Assembly: GCA_964355425.1 (NCBI GenBank)
Contig: CAYHDN010000009.1
Coordinates: 1-20,513 of the forward strand
From: CAYHDN01 sp964355425
Lineage (GTDB): Bacteria > Patescibacteriota > UBA1384 > XYA2-FULL-43-10 > CAINNR01
Direction: 5' to 3'
Length of the DNA: 20,513 bases
The notes under the pieces were generated by a model that saw only the letters and a list, made by a program, of their open reading frames with translations, was not told the DNA's origin and did no database searches. Shown piece after piece: positions 5,383 through 12,603 of this stretch (position 1 is its first letter; each line of letters starts with the position of its first letter). A program made the translations under genes and the position numbers.

Positions 5383-5420
5383 AAAAAATGACCTGGGTGT
5401 TTGTTTACGAGTCATTTTTT
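5383..5420. terminator. Bidirectional terminator between convergent genes
   Basis: AAAAAATGAC (5383-5392) pairs with GTCATTTTTT (5411-5420). It serves the rightward small membrane gene and the leftward AMMECR1 gene, whose stop overlaps its edge. Confidence 0.8.
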
Positions 5421-5983
5421 TAATCTTCGAAACTTTCGGTTGTGTAGAAAAAAAATTCCGTTTCTGGGTTCTTCCAGGCGTTTGGCGCAAGGCCAGCTTT
5501 GAGTGACAAATTTGTTAGGAAATCCTCTTTTTTTGATAATTCTTTCCAAACATCAGGCAAAAAAGTTGATTGAAAATAACCGGATTGCAGTATTATTCCA
5601 TGTTCATCGGCCTTAATTTTTGCCAGCAAATCTTCAGTATCGTCATAAATTATTCGCTTTGGCACGCTCAAAATCGAAATCTCAATTCGAAGACTTCTTA
5701 ATTCGTCGTATTTCAATTGAGGAAATCGGGCATCGGAAAACGCCGCCGATAAGGTGTTGTTGATCACGTCCTGATATAACGGGAATTTTGGCAAAATATT
5801 GCCGATACAGCCACGAAGCTTGTTATTCTTAAAAAGTGTGACGAATGTCGCACGTTTTTCCCGTAGATTTTTCGCTACTTTTTTCTCGTTAATCTCCAAT
5901 TTTTTCCCGGCGATAAAATACTCCTCCAGTGTCTGCCGTGAAAGTTTCAACAAAAATTCTTTTCCTTTGGAACCAAGCTTCAT
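5420..5983 (-). CDS. amrA: AMMECR1-domain protein (AmmeMemoRadiSam system protein A)
   Basis: 187 residues, the usual size for the stand-alone AMMECR1 domain. The hallmark LRGCIGN is at 56-62, preceded by an ATFVTLF strand. Later conserved pieces are SAAFSDARFPQL, IEISILS, HGIILQSG, STFLPDVW and the C-terminal AGLAPNAWKNPE followed by an aromatic-rich strand. The open frame begins at TTG 6001; ATG 5983 is chosen because it lies 4 nt after the stop of the radical SAM gene. Neighbour and order match the AMMECR1/Memo/radical SAM module, whose biochemical role is linked to radical-based modification but remains poorly defined. The Memo (protein B) gene is not next to it. Confidence 0.93.
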   Translation of the reverse strand: MKLGSKGKEFLLKLSRQTLEEYFIAGKKLEINEKKVAKNLREKRATFVTLFKNNKLRGCIGNILPKFPLYQDVINNTLSAAFSDARFPQLKYDELRSLRIEISILSVPKRIIYDDTEDLLAKIKADEHGIILQSGYFQSTFLPDVWKELSKKEDFLTNLSLKAGLAPNAWKNPETEFFFYTTESFED

Positions 5984-5987
5984 TGAC

Positions 5988-6851
5988 TTAAATATTACCA
6001 ATATAAATATGTTTTAGTCCAGAATCTCGGCCAATTTTTTCCGCGCGGTTGAGGGATTTTAATGGGGTTGGCGAGACATCTTGTTTTTTGTAGGCTGGGA
6101 AAAAGCGGGAAATATGCCAAGGAATTTTCAGTGAAAGATCGGCGATAAATTTAGCGATCTTTTTCAAATTGGCATCAGAATCATTAATGCCGGGAATTAG
6201 CAGTGTTGTGATTTCGATATGAATTTTTGCCCGCTGAAGCCGTTTAATCGTATCGAGCACAGGTTGTAAGCGCGCGCCGCAATATCGCTGATAAAATTTG
6301 TTATCCATTGATTTTAAATCAACATTGGCGGCATCGAGATAGGGTTTGATATATTCGAATGATTCTTTCGACAGATAGCCATTGGTAACAAATACATTTT
6401 TTATGCCTTCGGAATGTGCTAGTTTCGCCGTATCGTGGGCGAACTCAATAAAAATCGCCGGCTCATTGTAAGTGTAAGCGACTGACGGCGTGTTGTTTTT
6501 GATAGCCAATTTAACGATTGCTTCCGGAGAAATTTTCTTACCCCAGAATTCTGGCTTATTTTTTTGTCTTGGGCTTTGTGAAATATCAAAATTTTGGCAC
6601 CAATCGCAGCGGAAGTTACAGCCCAAGGTTCCAAAAGATAAAATTTCTGTGTCGGGTAAAAAATGGTAAAGCGGTTTTTTTTCGATCGGATCGAAGTGAA
6701 TCGCCGCCACTTTACCATAAACAAGTGATGCCAGCTCTCCATTTTGGTTCTGCCTCGTGCCGCAAATTCCAAACTTGTCCGGCATGATCTGGCAATAATG
6801 CGCACAAGCCAAACATTTTACTTTCTCATTGTTGAGTTTTTTAAATAACAT
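5988..6851 (-). CDS. amrS: Radical SAM enzyme of the AmmeMemoRadiSam system
   Basis: 287 residues. The radical SAM cluster motif CNFRCDWC (C78, C82, C85) binds a [4Fe-4S] cluster and S-adenosylmethionine. It is preceded by the N-terminal Cys set CLACAHYCQ plus GICG (C13, C16, C20, C30) typical of COG1180 AmrS proteins and often taken as an extra metal site. Also visible are VAYTYNEPAIF, VFVTNGYLS, AANVDLKS and LLIPGINDS, all standard barrel elements. Family members are usually about 330 residues, so this one is slightly short at the C-terminus. It forms an operon with the AMMECR1 gene (4-nt gap). A TATAAT box sits 6 nt before ATG 6851, and there is no Shine-Dalgarno: a probable leaderless mRNA. 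Confidence 0.93.
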   Translation of the reverse strand: MLFKKLNNEKVKCLACAHYCQIMPDKFGICGTRQNQNGELASLVYGKVAAIHFDPIEKKPLYHFLPDTEILSFGTLGCNFRCDWCQNFDISQSPRQKNKPEFWGKKISPEAIVKLAIKNNTPSVAYTYNEPAIFIEFAHDTAKLAHSEGIKNVFVTNGYLSKESFEYIKPYLDAANVDLKSMDNKFYQRYCGARLQPVLDTIKRLQRAKIHIEITTLLIPGINDSDANLKKIAKFIADLSLKIPWHISRFFPAYKKQDVSPTPLKSLNRAEKIGRDSGLKHIYIGNI

Positions 6852-6857
6852 AACTCT

Positions 6858-6863
6858 ATTATA
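6858..6863 (-). promoter_or_regulatory. -10 box of the radical SAM operon (leaderless arrangement)
   Basis: Minus strand TATAAT, exactly 6 nt before ATG 6851; -35 not well conserved. Confidence 0.65.
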
Positions 6864-6930
6864 GCGGTTTTATTATTAAAATAAGTTGTTAGTGTGTTTT
6901 TATGTGTTAAAGCCAGATCGATTCCTCACA

Positions 6931-6954
6931 CTCTCCATTGCTGGAGGGTTTTTT
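6931..6954 (+). terminator. Terminator-like hairpin upstream of the transposase unit
   Basis: CTCTCCA-ttgc-TGGAGGG (7 bp, one G-T) followed by TTTTTT. No rightward gene precedes it, so it either ends an unseen short transcript or insulates the RAYT unit. Confidence 0.45.
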
Positions 6955-6963
6955 AACTAAACG

Positions 6964-7018
6964 CACACATTTCCCACACCCACACATTTCCCACACCTAC
7001 GAGGTGTGGGAAATGTGT
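6964..7018. repeat. Left REP palindrome of the RAYT unit, with an extra half-copy
   Basis: Perfect inverted repeat: ACACATTTCCCACACC (6982-6997)-tacga-GGTGTGGGAAATGTGT (7003-7018). The left arm is preceded by a direct copy of itself (6964-6980). The core TTTCCCACACC-tacga-GGTGTGGGAAA is identical in the right palindrome at 7711-7755. Confidence 0.95.
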
Positions 7019-7024
7019 TATAAT
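7019..7024 (+). promoter_or_regulatory. -10 box of the transposase gene, abutting the palindrome
   Basis: TATAAT starts at the base after the left palindrome and ends 6 nt before ATG 7031. The palindrome occupies the -35 region. A leaderless mRNA is expected. Confidence 0.6.
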
Positions 7025-7030
7025 CTAATC

Positions 7031-7711
7031 ATGGCTCAATTTAGGAAACACCCTCTCATTAATAATCAGTATTATCATGTATTCAGCCGCAGTATTGGTA
7101 AATTTGTTGTTTTTAATAATACTCATGAATTTCAAAGATTCTTAAAATTATTAGATTTTTTCCGTTTTGAAAATTTTAATTATAAATATTCTGAGTTTAA
7201 TGAGTTAGGTGCAATGAAACAAATTAAAATTTTAGATAGTTTATATCAAGATCCTAATGTTTTGGTGGAAATTGTAGCGTTCTGTTTAATGCCAACGCAT
7301 TTTCATCTGATTCTCAAACAAAAAAATACTAACGGAATTTCAAGCTATATAAGTAGGGTTTTAAATGGATACGCCAGGTATTTTAATGTTAAACATCGGC
7401 GAACTGGTCCTCTGTGGGCCGGCCGATTTAAGGATGTGTTAGTAAATAATGATAAACAAATGCTCCACTTGACGCGCTATGTTCATCTTAATCCAATATC
7501 TGCAAATCTTGTGAAAAATCCGGAAGAATGGCAATTTTCATCCTGCAAATTATATATATCAAGCGAAGACAGTGATAATTATTTTTGTGTGTTCCGTGAA
7601 ATTATTAGCAGGAAACCCAAGGAATACGAAAAATTTATAAATGATAGAAAATCGTATCAGAGAGAGCTTTCTGAAATAAAAAATCTAATGATTGATAATT
7701 GCACAGGCTAA
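7031..7711 (+). CDS. REP-associated tyrosine transposase (RAYT, Y1/HUH family)
   Basis: 226 residues. Single-strand-specific HUH transposase signature MPTHFHLIL with H90 and H92, followed by a helix SSYISRVLNGYARYFN in which Y114 (or Y117) is the likely nucleophile, then HRRTGPLWAGRFK and the C-terminal YVHLNPISANLV typical of the REP-associated group. Such enzymes cut and rejoin hairpin (REP) DNA. The upstream-extended frame begins inside the palindrome, so ATG 7031 is chosen, 6 nt after TATAAT. Flanking REP palindromes lie 13 nt before the ATG and overlap the stop codon, making a compact gene-plus-ends unit. The catalytic residues look intact, so the enzyme may be active. Confidence 0.95.
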   Translation: MAQFRKHPLINNQYYHVFSRSIGKFVVFNNTHEFQRFLKLLDFFRFENFNYKYSEFNELGAMKQIKILDSLYQDPNVLVEIVAFCLMPTHFHLILKQKNTNGISSYISRVLNGYARYFNVKHRRTGPLWAGRFKDVLVNNDKQMLHLTRYVHLNPISANLVKNPEEWQFSSCKLYISSEDSDNYFCVFREIISRKPKEYEKFINDRKSYQRELSEIKNLMIDNCTG

Positions 7712-7755
7712 CCAACACTTTTCCCACACCTACGAGGTGTGGGAAAAGTGTTGGT
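7711..7755. repeat. Right REP palindrome of the RAYT unit
   Basis: Perfect 20-bp inverted repeat: ACCAACACTTTTCCCACACC (7711-7730)-tacga-GGTGTGGGAAAAGTGTTGGT (7736-7755). Its first base is the last base of the transposase stop codon. Confidence 0.95.
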
Positions 7756-7794
7756 CTTTGATTAACCGGACTATTATTATTTCATCAAAAGCGA

Positions 7795-7800
7795 TATACT
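7795..7800 (+). promoter_or_regulatory. -10 box of the exonuclease operon (leaderless arrangement)
   Basis: TATACT ends 6 nt before ATG 7807, with no Shine-Dalgarno. Confidence 0.55.
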
Positions 7801-7806
7801 TTAGAC

Positions 7807-8424
7807 ATGAAAAAACTATTTTTAGACATTGAAACCTTGCCAGCGTCAGGTGAGCAGATGCAAATAATCAAGGATTTATTCGAAGAGTACAAGAAGAAAA
7901 ACGGGAAAAAAACTTCTGAGACTACTTTTGACAATTTCTTTCGTGGCACCTCATTTTCCGGTGAATTCGGACGGATTTTTTGCATCGGTTATGCGGTTGA
8001 CGATCAACCGGCGAAGTGTTTGTTCGGCAACGAAAAAGAAATATTGGAAAAATTTTGGCAGCTGGCCAAAGATGCTGATTTATTTATCGGTCATAACGTG
8101 ATGGATTTTGATTTTCGCTTTATTTATAAACGCTCAATAATTCATCGAGTGCGGCCGACTCAAGATTTAAGCTTTGCTCGCTACCGCAATTCACCTATTT
8201 TTGATACAATGAAAGAGTGGGAAAAGTGGGGCAGCGTTGGCACCAGCTTGCACAAGCTTTCTATTGCTCTTGGTATTGATTCCCCCAAAGAAGACGGAAT
8301 TGATGGTTCGCAAGTCTATGATTATTTTCTTGCCGGAAAAACTGAAAAAATTATTGAATATTGCAAGCGCGATGTTTTAGCGACGAGAGAAATTTACCAA
8401 AGAATAACATTTAATAAACAATAA
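7807..8424 (+). CDS. DEDDy 3'-5' exonuclease-like protein (ribonuclease H fold)
   Basis: 205 residues with the three exonuclease motifs: I at LFLDIETLP (D7, E9), II at FIGHNVMDFDFRF (D100 or D102) and III at IIEYCKRDVLATREIY (Y185, D189), a DEDDy arrangement as in PolB-type proofreading domains. LHKLSIALGI and DGSQVYDYF are also typical of the predicted PolB-like exonuclease family. No polymerase domain is attached, so it is a stand-alone nuclease acting on DNA or RNA 3' ends. It is the first gene of a rightward run; the next starts 17 nt after its stop. TATACT lies 6 nt before the ATG. Confidence 0.88.
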   Translation: MKKLFLDIETLPASGEQMQIIKDLFEEYKKKNGKKTSETTFDNFFRGTSFSGEFGRIFCIGYAVDDQPAKCLFGNEKEILEKFWQLAKDADLFIGHNVMDFDFRFIYKRSIIHRVRPTQDLSFARYRNSPIFDTMKEWEKWGSVGTSLHKLSIALGIDSPKEDGIDGSQVYDYFLAGKTEKIIEYCKRDVLATREIYQRITFNKQ

Positions 8425-8441
8425 AAAAATAAGGAGGAAAG

Positions 8442-8615
8442 ATGTTTTTTGGAGTCTTGATCTTAGTCATCGGAGTAGTTTTCTTGCTAAAGAATCTTGG
8501 CTACATTGGCGGTAGCGTCTGGGATATTGTTTGGCCGTCGATTATTATCATTGCTGGACTGGCAATGGTTTTTCGCGGTAAAGGTCCTGGTTTTGTTGCC
8601 GGAAAAAAGAAATAA
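8442..8615 (+). CDS. Small LiaF/LiaI-like (DUF5668-type) membrane protein (57 aa)
   Basis: Starts MFFGVLILVIGVVFLLKNLGYI. Two helices (about 2-17 and 28-44) enclose the loop NLGYIGGSVWDIVWPSIII. The pattern G-h-hF-LL-NLG followed by hWP-hhhhhhG is that of the short LiaI/LiaF-type transmembrane region found in many envelope-stress proteins. The C-terminal tail is basic (RGKGPGFVAGKKK). A strong Shine-Dalgarno AAGGAGGAAAG lies just upstream, and the gene sits 17 nt from both neighbours. Function unknown; envelope sensing is a guess from the fold. Confidence 0.75.
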   Translation: MFFGVLILVIGVVFLLKNLGYIGGSVWDIVWPSIIIIAGLAMVFRGKGPGFVAGKKK

Positions 8616-8632
8616 ATTAATATTGGAAGATC

Positions 8633-9490
8633 ATGAAATTTCTTACCTGGTTTTTGGGGATAGTTTTATTGTTAATTACTCCCTTATTAGTGGTGTTTTT
8701 CAACTTTAAGCAGATAATATTTTCGCCAGAATCAACAAAAAGAATTTTGGTTCAAACGGATTTTTATGCCCAAGCGAAATCAGTTATAAAAAAATCTTTA
8801 TTTGAGGCAAACGGCGACTCGGCCGAGTTGCAGATCATTTCAAAGGCTACAAACAAGACGCTCGATGAATATGATTTCCAGCCAAAGGTTGAAAAAGTAA
8901 TTGATGATTTTTTTCTCGGCCTTAGTAAAAATGACGGAAGCTTGGTAATAGTCATCGACCTTAACGATATTAAAACCAGATTGATTCAAAACGGCGGGCA
9001 AGAAATCAAAGGTTCGGCCAATGGTGCCGACGTAGCTCAAATCCCCGACAGCTGGAAAGTTAACCTGGCAAAATATTCTAGTAGTCTAAGAATTGCCGCC
9101 TTTTTCTACCGCAATTTTGTTTGGATTATGCTGGGTTATTCAATCTTAGCTGTCCTCTTTTTGCTTTTTTCAATTTTGTTAGGAGTTCGTTATCTGAAAT
9201 TATTTTTTACCATCATTCTAATCACTGGAATTATTATTTTGCTTCAAAGAATTCTTATCGGCTTTATTAGTATTCCGGAAGTTTTTTCCTCGGTAACCGA
9301 GCAGGGGCGAACTGGTTTGCAGCTGGTAATAGAAAATCTGGCCATGTATTTCAAAGAGGAAACATCCAAATTTCTCCTTTGGGAATCATTGCCGATGATA
9401 GGGATTTCAATTATTGGGCTGATTATTTGTGGCCTTGCTGGCCAGAAAAATATTCATAACATTCCCTTAGATGATCGCAAGATTACTTAA
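8633..9490 (+). CDS. Hypothetical membrane protein with extracytoplasmic domain
   Basis: 285 residues. An N-terminal helix (about 4-26, signal anchor) is followed by a soluble region of about 130 residues rich in Lys, Asp and Ser, then helices at roughly 160-183, 190-213 and 250-270 near the C-terminus, which ends in a short polar tail. The soluble part would lie outside the cell. I do not recognise the family. ATG 8633 is preceded by GGAAG. Its last 20 nt overlap the start of the DUF2207 gene, implying translational coupling. It belongs to the run from 7807 to 12378. Confidence 0.75.
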   Translation: MKFLTWFLGIVLLLITPLLVVFFNFKQIIFSPESTKRILVQTDFYAQAKSVIKKSLFEANGDSAELQIISKATNKTLDEYDFQPKVEKVIDDFFLGLSKNDGSLVIVIDLNDIKTRLIQNGGQEIKGSANGADVAQIPDSWKVNLAKYSSSLRIAAFFYRNFVWIMLGYSILAVLFLLFSILLGVRYLKLFFTIILITGIIILLQRILIGFISIPEVFSSVTEQGRTGLQLVIENLAMYFKEETSKFLLWESLPMIGISIIGLIICGLAGQKNIHNIPLDDRKIT

Positions 9491-11207
9491 ATTTTTTTTT
9501 CTGTCCTTGGCTCTATCTCTAGGATTATTCTCTGGTGCTGACGCCCAAGAAAAAGATCAAAACCCAGATCCGGAACTTTACGACTGGTATATTGATAGTT
9601 TTGATTCGAAAATAAATGTTAAAAGCGATCTGAATGTCGAAATTAGTGAAACCATCAGTGTTAATTTTTTAGTCCCCAAACATGGAATATTTCGAACCAT
9701 CCCTTATCGTTACGAAGATAATTACGACCAAGGCCGCAGTATTTTTCTAGAAATTGATTCTGTCACGAGTGACGAGAGAGAAAATTATAAATATTCAACG
9801 GATTATAGTAGTGGTGGACTGACCTTGAAAATCGGTGATCCAAACACTTTGATCAGCGGAAAGCAAGTTTATAATATCAAATATCACCTATCTAATATAC
9901 TGAATTATTTCGGCAATGAAGCCGAATTTTATTATAATGTAAACGGTAATGATTGGGATGTGCCAACAAAAAAAATTAAAGCAGAAGTTGCTCTGCCTGA
10001 AAATAACCAACCCAAAACAAAAAAATACTATCTTGGTTTCTATGGCAGTTTTGACAGCGAAAAAGTCAAGGAAGCTGAAAGTTTGCCGCTTCAAATAAAC
10101 GCCGAAAACTTACAACCCAAAGAAGGACTTACACTTATTTTACGCTGGGACGAACGGTTGACTCCGAAACCAGGATTTTGGCTAAAAGCCGGTTGGTTTG
10201 TCAGAGCAAATGGAATATATCTTTTGCCGTTTTTTATTTTAATTCTCCTTCTATTTTTACTAATAAAATATGGCAAGGATCCTTTCGGCCAGGGGACTAT
10301 TGCTCCGCAATTTGAACCACCAAAAGAATTAACAATCGTCGAAATCGGAACAATTGCTGACGAAAGAGTTGACAATTGCGATTTAACAGCAACGATAATA
10401 TCTTTTGCCGTCAACGGTTTTTTGAAAATTAAGGAGCTTGAAGGGAAAGGCATATTAGGCAAAAAGGATTATGAACTTATCAAACTCAGGGAATTTTCCG
10501 CGCAGGGCGATGATAAATACGTATTTGACCAACTTTTTACCGATAAAAAGACAGTGAAACTTTCTGAAATCGGCAAAGAAGGAAAATTAGCCAAAGTGAG
10601 AAATGAAATTGAAGATCGAACATATAAAACAATGGTAAAAAGAAAGTTTTTTAGCCGGAATCCCAAAACTATTAAGGGGTTTTATCTTGTTATTGGGGTC
10701 CTAACAATTTTTTCTATTTTTATTTTTCCAGCTTTACTTGAACGATTCTTTACTATCACAGCCAGCGCTGTTTCGCTTTTTGCTACTGCTGTATTATTTT
10801 TGGCTTTTGCCAGATATATGCCCCAGCGCACAAAGGAGGGTGCACTATTAAAAGAACAAATTGAAGGTTTTAAATTATATTTAACAAAAGCTGAAAAATT
10901 TCGGATGAAATTTTACGAAGAAAGTGGTATATTTGAAAAGTATTTGCCCCATGCGATTGCTTTAAATGTAGCTGATGTCTGGGCAAAAAAATTTGAAGGT
11001 AAATATAAAAATCCGCCTGATTGGTACGAAGGCGATCGCCTAACTTTTTCCTTGGTTTATTTCTCCAATTCATTGACTTCGGACTTTTCAACTTCAGTAA
11101 ATTCCGCTTTTGCCGCTTCCTCGGCATCATCTGGACACTCGGGCTTTTCCTCCGGCGGTGGATTCTCCGGCGGTGGATTTGGCGGCGGCGGTGGCGGCAG
11201 CTGGTAA
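9471..11207 (+). CDS. DUF2207-domain membrane protein (YciQ-like)
   Basis: 578 residues. Signal peptide at 1-26 (LLKFFFLSLALSLGLFSGADA), then the DUF2207 domain: YIDSFDSKINVKSDLNVEI, SETISVNF, HGIFRTIPYRY and a GNEAEFYYNVNGNDWDVP segment. A membrane helix follows at about 245-265. A cytoplasmic part has AQFEPPKELTIVEIGTIADE and TATIISFAVNGFLKI. Two more helices sit near 405-445. The tail is very Gly/Ser-rich, ending FGGGGGGSW, which is typical of this family. Role unknown; an envelope protein. Its start overlaps the preceding gene by 20 nt, and the next gene follows 15 nt after its stop. Confidence 0.9.
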   Translation: MIARLLKFFFLSLALSLGLFSGADAQEKDQNPDPELYDWYIDSFDSKINVKSDLNVEISETISVNFLVPKHGIFRTIPYRYEDNYDQGRSIFLEIDSVTSDERENYKYSTDYSSGGLTLKIGDPNTLISGKQVYNIKYHLSNILNYFGNEAEFYYNVNGNDWDVPTKKIKAEVALPENNQPKTKKYYLGFYGSFDSEKVKEAESLPLQINAENLQPKEGLTLILRWDERLTPKPGFWLKAGWFVRANGIYLLPFFILILLLFLLIKYGKDPFGQGTIAPQFEPPKELTIVEIGTIADERVDNCDLTATIISFAVNGFLKIKELEGKGILGKKDYELIKLREFSAQGDDKYVFDQLFTDKKTVKLSEIGKEGKLAKVRNEIEDRTYKTMVKRKFFSRNPKTIKGFYLVIGVLTIFSIFIFPALLERFFTITASAVSLFATAVLFLAFARYMPQRTKEGALLKEQIEGFKLYLTKAEKFRMKFYEESGIFEKYLPHAIALNVADVWAKKFEGKYKNPPDWYEGDRLTFSLVYFSNSLTSDFSTSVNSAFAASSASSGHSGFSSGGGFSGGGFGGGGGGSW

Positions 11208-11222
11208 AATATTCTTAACATT

Positions 11223-11858
11223 ATGATTCGAAAATCAGCTTTTAAAACAATCTATCTGTTCTTTTTCTTGGTTGTAATAATGATTATCGGCTATTTTCTT
11301 TATAGTAATATTGTTGGCGCCGATCCAATAGTCGGAGAAACTGGTGATTCGAGGATTTTGGATTTTGCCGGTAATATTGGCAAAAAACAAATCTTTGTTA
11401 AGTTCCATGCTAAAGGGAACAGTGAAATCATTGTCAAAAAATCTCTTTCGTCATATTGCAGTCAGAAACTTTCCGGTTTTGAAGATTCGGCAAAAATTGG
11501 ATCATTAATTAATACTGGAAATGACCTAAAACTTATTGAGATCTCTGGATTTGTTGGAGTTCACAGCGAAAACCGGGCTTATTATTTACTTGGGGATGAT
11601 CTTTGCCCTAAGCCGATAATATTTGTTAAAAAAGATATGATCGTTTATAATATTTATAGCGACCAGCCAAGTTTCAAGCTTCAGGACTTTGATGGCGATG
11701 GTTTTGTAGACTTGGCGACAGAATACCGAAATTATGACAAAAATCCACTTATAGACGGTATTCGTGAAATATACCTTTATAACCCACAGAAGCAAAGTTT
11801 TGGTTATAATAGGAGCGAGTTTTATCAGCAAGAGGGCACGAACAGTGAGATTAAGTAA
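11223..11858 (+). CDS. Hypothetical exported protein with a calcium-loop-like motif
   Basis: 211 residues. One N-terminal hydrophobic helix (about 9-28) acts as signal peptide or anchor. The rest is probably extracytoplasmic. Near the C-terminus DFDGDGFVDLATEY resembles the DxDxDG calcium loop of FG-GAP/VCBS and EF-hand-like repeats. Two Cys residues (SSYCSQK and DDLCPKP) could form a disulfide. No family recognised overall. ATG 11223 follows the DUF2207 stop by 15 nt, and the next gene starts 10 nt after its own stop, so it is in the same operon. Confidence 0.72.
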   Translation: MIRKSAFKTIYLFFFLVVIMIIGYFLYSNIVGADPIVGETGDSRILDFAGNIGKKQIFVKFHAKGNSEIIVKKSLSSYCSQKLSGFEDSAKIGSLINTGNDLKLIEISGFVGVHSENRAYYLLGDDLCPKPIIFVKKDMIVYNIYSDQPSFKLQDFDGDGFVDLATEYRNYDKNPLIDGIREIYLYNPQKQSFGYNRSEFYQQEGTNSEIK

Positions 11859-11868
11859 GCGAGGGAAA

Positions 11869-12378
11869 ATGACCGGTGAAGTCGAGGAAATAAAAATAGA
11901 AAAAACTAGTCAAAATGAAGAAAAAAAATCGCAAATAATGCTTAGCGCAGCAACCTTAGTTGTTGCAATTGCTTTGATAGCGATTGTTTCGCTGCTTTGG
12001 ATAAATATCAGGAAGGATTCGAATGAAGTCGAGGATGTTGCCGTTTTAGTTGGTTCTGAAGATGGCCAGGTTTTAGGTACCTCGACTCAAGATCCCATAT
12101 ATTTGGCTGATCTAGCGGATAGACTTAAAAAAACCGGCTACGTAATTTATGGTTCAAATACTGATTATGGCAGCAAGCGCCAAAAAGAGATTTTTAGTCA
12201 GGCTATCGCCGGTTTAGATTATGTAGAATGTAGTCCAGGTTTTGATAATTCAAATCCAGATGAATGTATCGCCAAAGGTATAGATGAGTATCCGACTTGG
12301 GTACGCGGCGAAGAGAAATTTCCCGGCTATAAATCCCTCGATGAGCTAGAAGAGCTAATAACTTTCAGCCATCGCTAG
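11869..12378 (+). CDS. Membrane-anchored thioredoxin-fold protein lacking the CxxC (VKOR-associated type)
   Basis: 169 residues. A charged N-terminus precedes one helix (about 24-46), then a linker and a thioredoxin-like domain outside the membrane. LADRLKKTGYVIYGS, QKEIFSQAI, LDYVECSPG, NPDECIAKGIDEYPTW and FPGYKSLDELEEL follow, block by block, the thioredoxin domain fused to or partnering VKOR. In that family the active site reads YWCPHC; here it is NTDYGS (97-102), with both cysteines replaced. The second, structural pair (C121, C133) and the cis-Pro P142 remain. A non-redox role, or binding of disulfide clients, is inferred. The start at ATG 11869 follows GCGAGGG; the longer frame overlaps the previous gene. 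Confidence 0.8.
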   Translation: MTGEVEEIKIEKTSQNEEKKSQIMLSAATLVVAIALIAIVSLLWINIRKDSNEVEDVAVLVGSEDGQVLGTSTQDPIYLADLADRLKKTGYVIYGSNTDYGSKRQKEIFSQAIAGLDYVECSPGFDNSNPDECIAKGIDEYPTWVRGEEKFPGYKSLDELEELITFSHR

Positions 12379-12401
12379 CTCGTCAATTCCTAATAATCAG
12401 G

Positions 12402-12422
12402 CACTCGCAAAGTGTTTTTTTT
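12402..12422 (+). terminator. Probable terminator of the 7807-12378 operon
   Basis: Short stem CACT-cgcaa-AGTG followed by eight T (12415-12422), 24 nt after the last stop. The stem is weak, but the T-run and position fit. Confidence 0.5.
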
Positions 12423-12445
12423 GCTGGAAAATTTTGGGAGTACTC

Positions 12446-12564
12446 ACGCTAAATTGACGCTCTGGGATTGGTATTTGATCTTGCAAGCTCGTTCGAGTTG
12501 GGAAATAAGCTTGACAAGCGTGAGTGCCCCCCCTACAATGTATATGTGAGCTTAAACGAGCTTG
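12446..12564. promoter_or_regulatory. Regulatory region with nested inverted repeats upstream of the DUF5679 gene
   Basis: ACTCACGCT (about 12442-12450) and AGCGTGAGT (about 12517-12525) form a 9-bp inverted repeat whose right arm lies in the promoter spacer. CAAGCTCGTT (12484-12493) and AACGAGCTTG (12555-12564) form a 10-bp inverted repeat straddling the whole promoter. GAGCTT is also directly repeated downstream of the -10. This may be operator sites or DNA looping. Confidence 0.45.
12511..12539 (+). promoter_or_regulatory. Strong promoter of the DUF5679 gene
   Basis: Consensus TTGACA (12511-12516), exact 17-nt spacer, TACAAT (12534-12539). The start near 12546 gives a leader of about 58 nt. 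Confidence 0.8.
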
Positions 12565-12603
12565 ATAAGTAATATAAATCTACCTTGAGAGGAGGTGATT
12601 GAA

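Larger units (their letters stand above)
6964..7755 (+). mobile_element. REPtron-like unit: RAYT gene between REP palindromes
   Basis: One transposase gene enclosed by two hairpins with the same 27-nt core. Outer arms differ (16 bp left, 20 bp right). No other cargo, and no clear target duplication outside the ends. Confidence 0.8.

Noticed and set aside
6938..7030. Longer N-terminus of the RAYT protein
   Set aside because: The extra 31 codons are translated REP palindrome and terminator-like sequence; the family N-terminus matches ATG 7031.
11764..11868. Longer N-terminus of the thioredoxin-like protein
   Set aside because: It overlaps the 3' end of the preceding gene in another frame; ATG 11869 has a ribosome site and gives a normal anchor topology.
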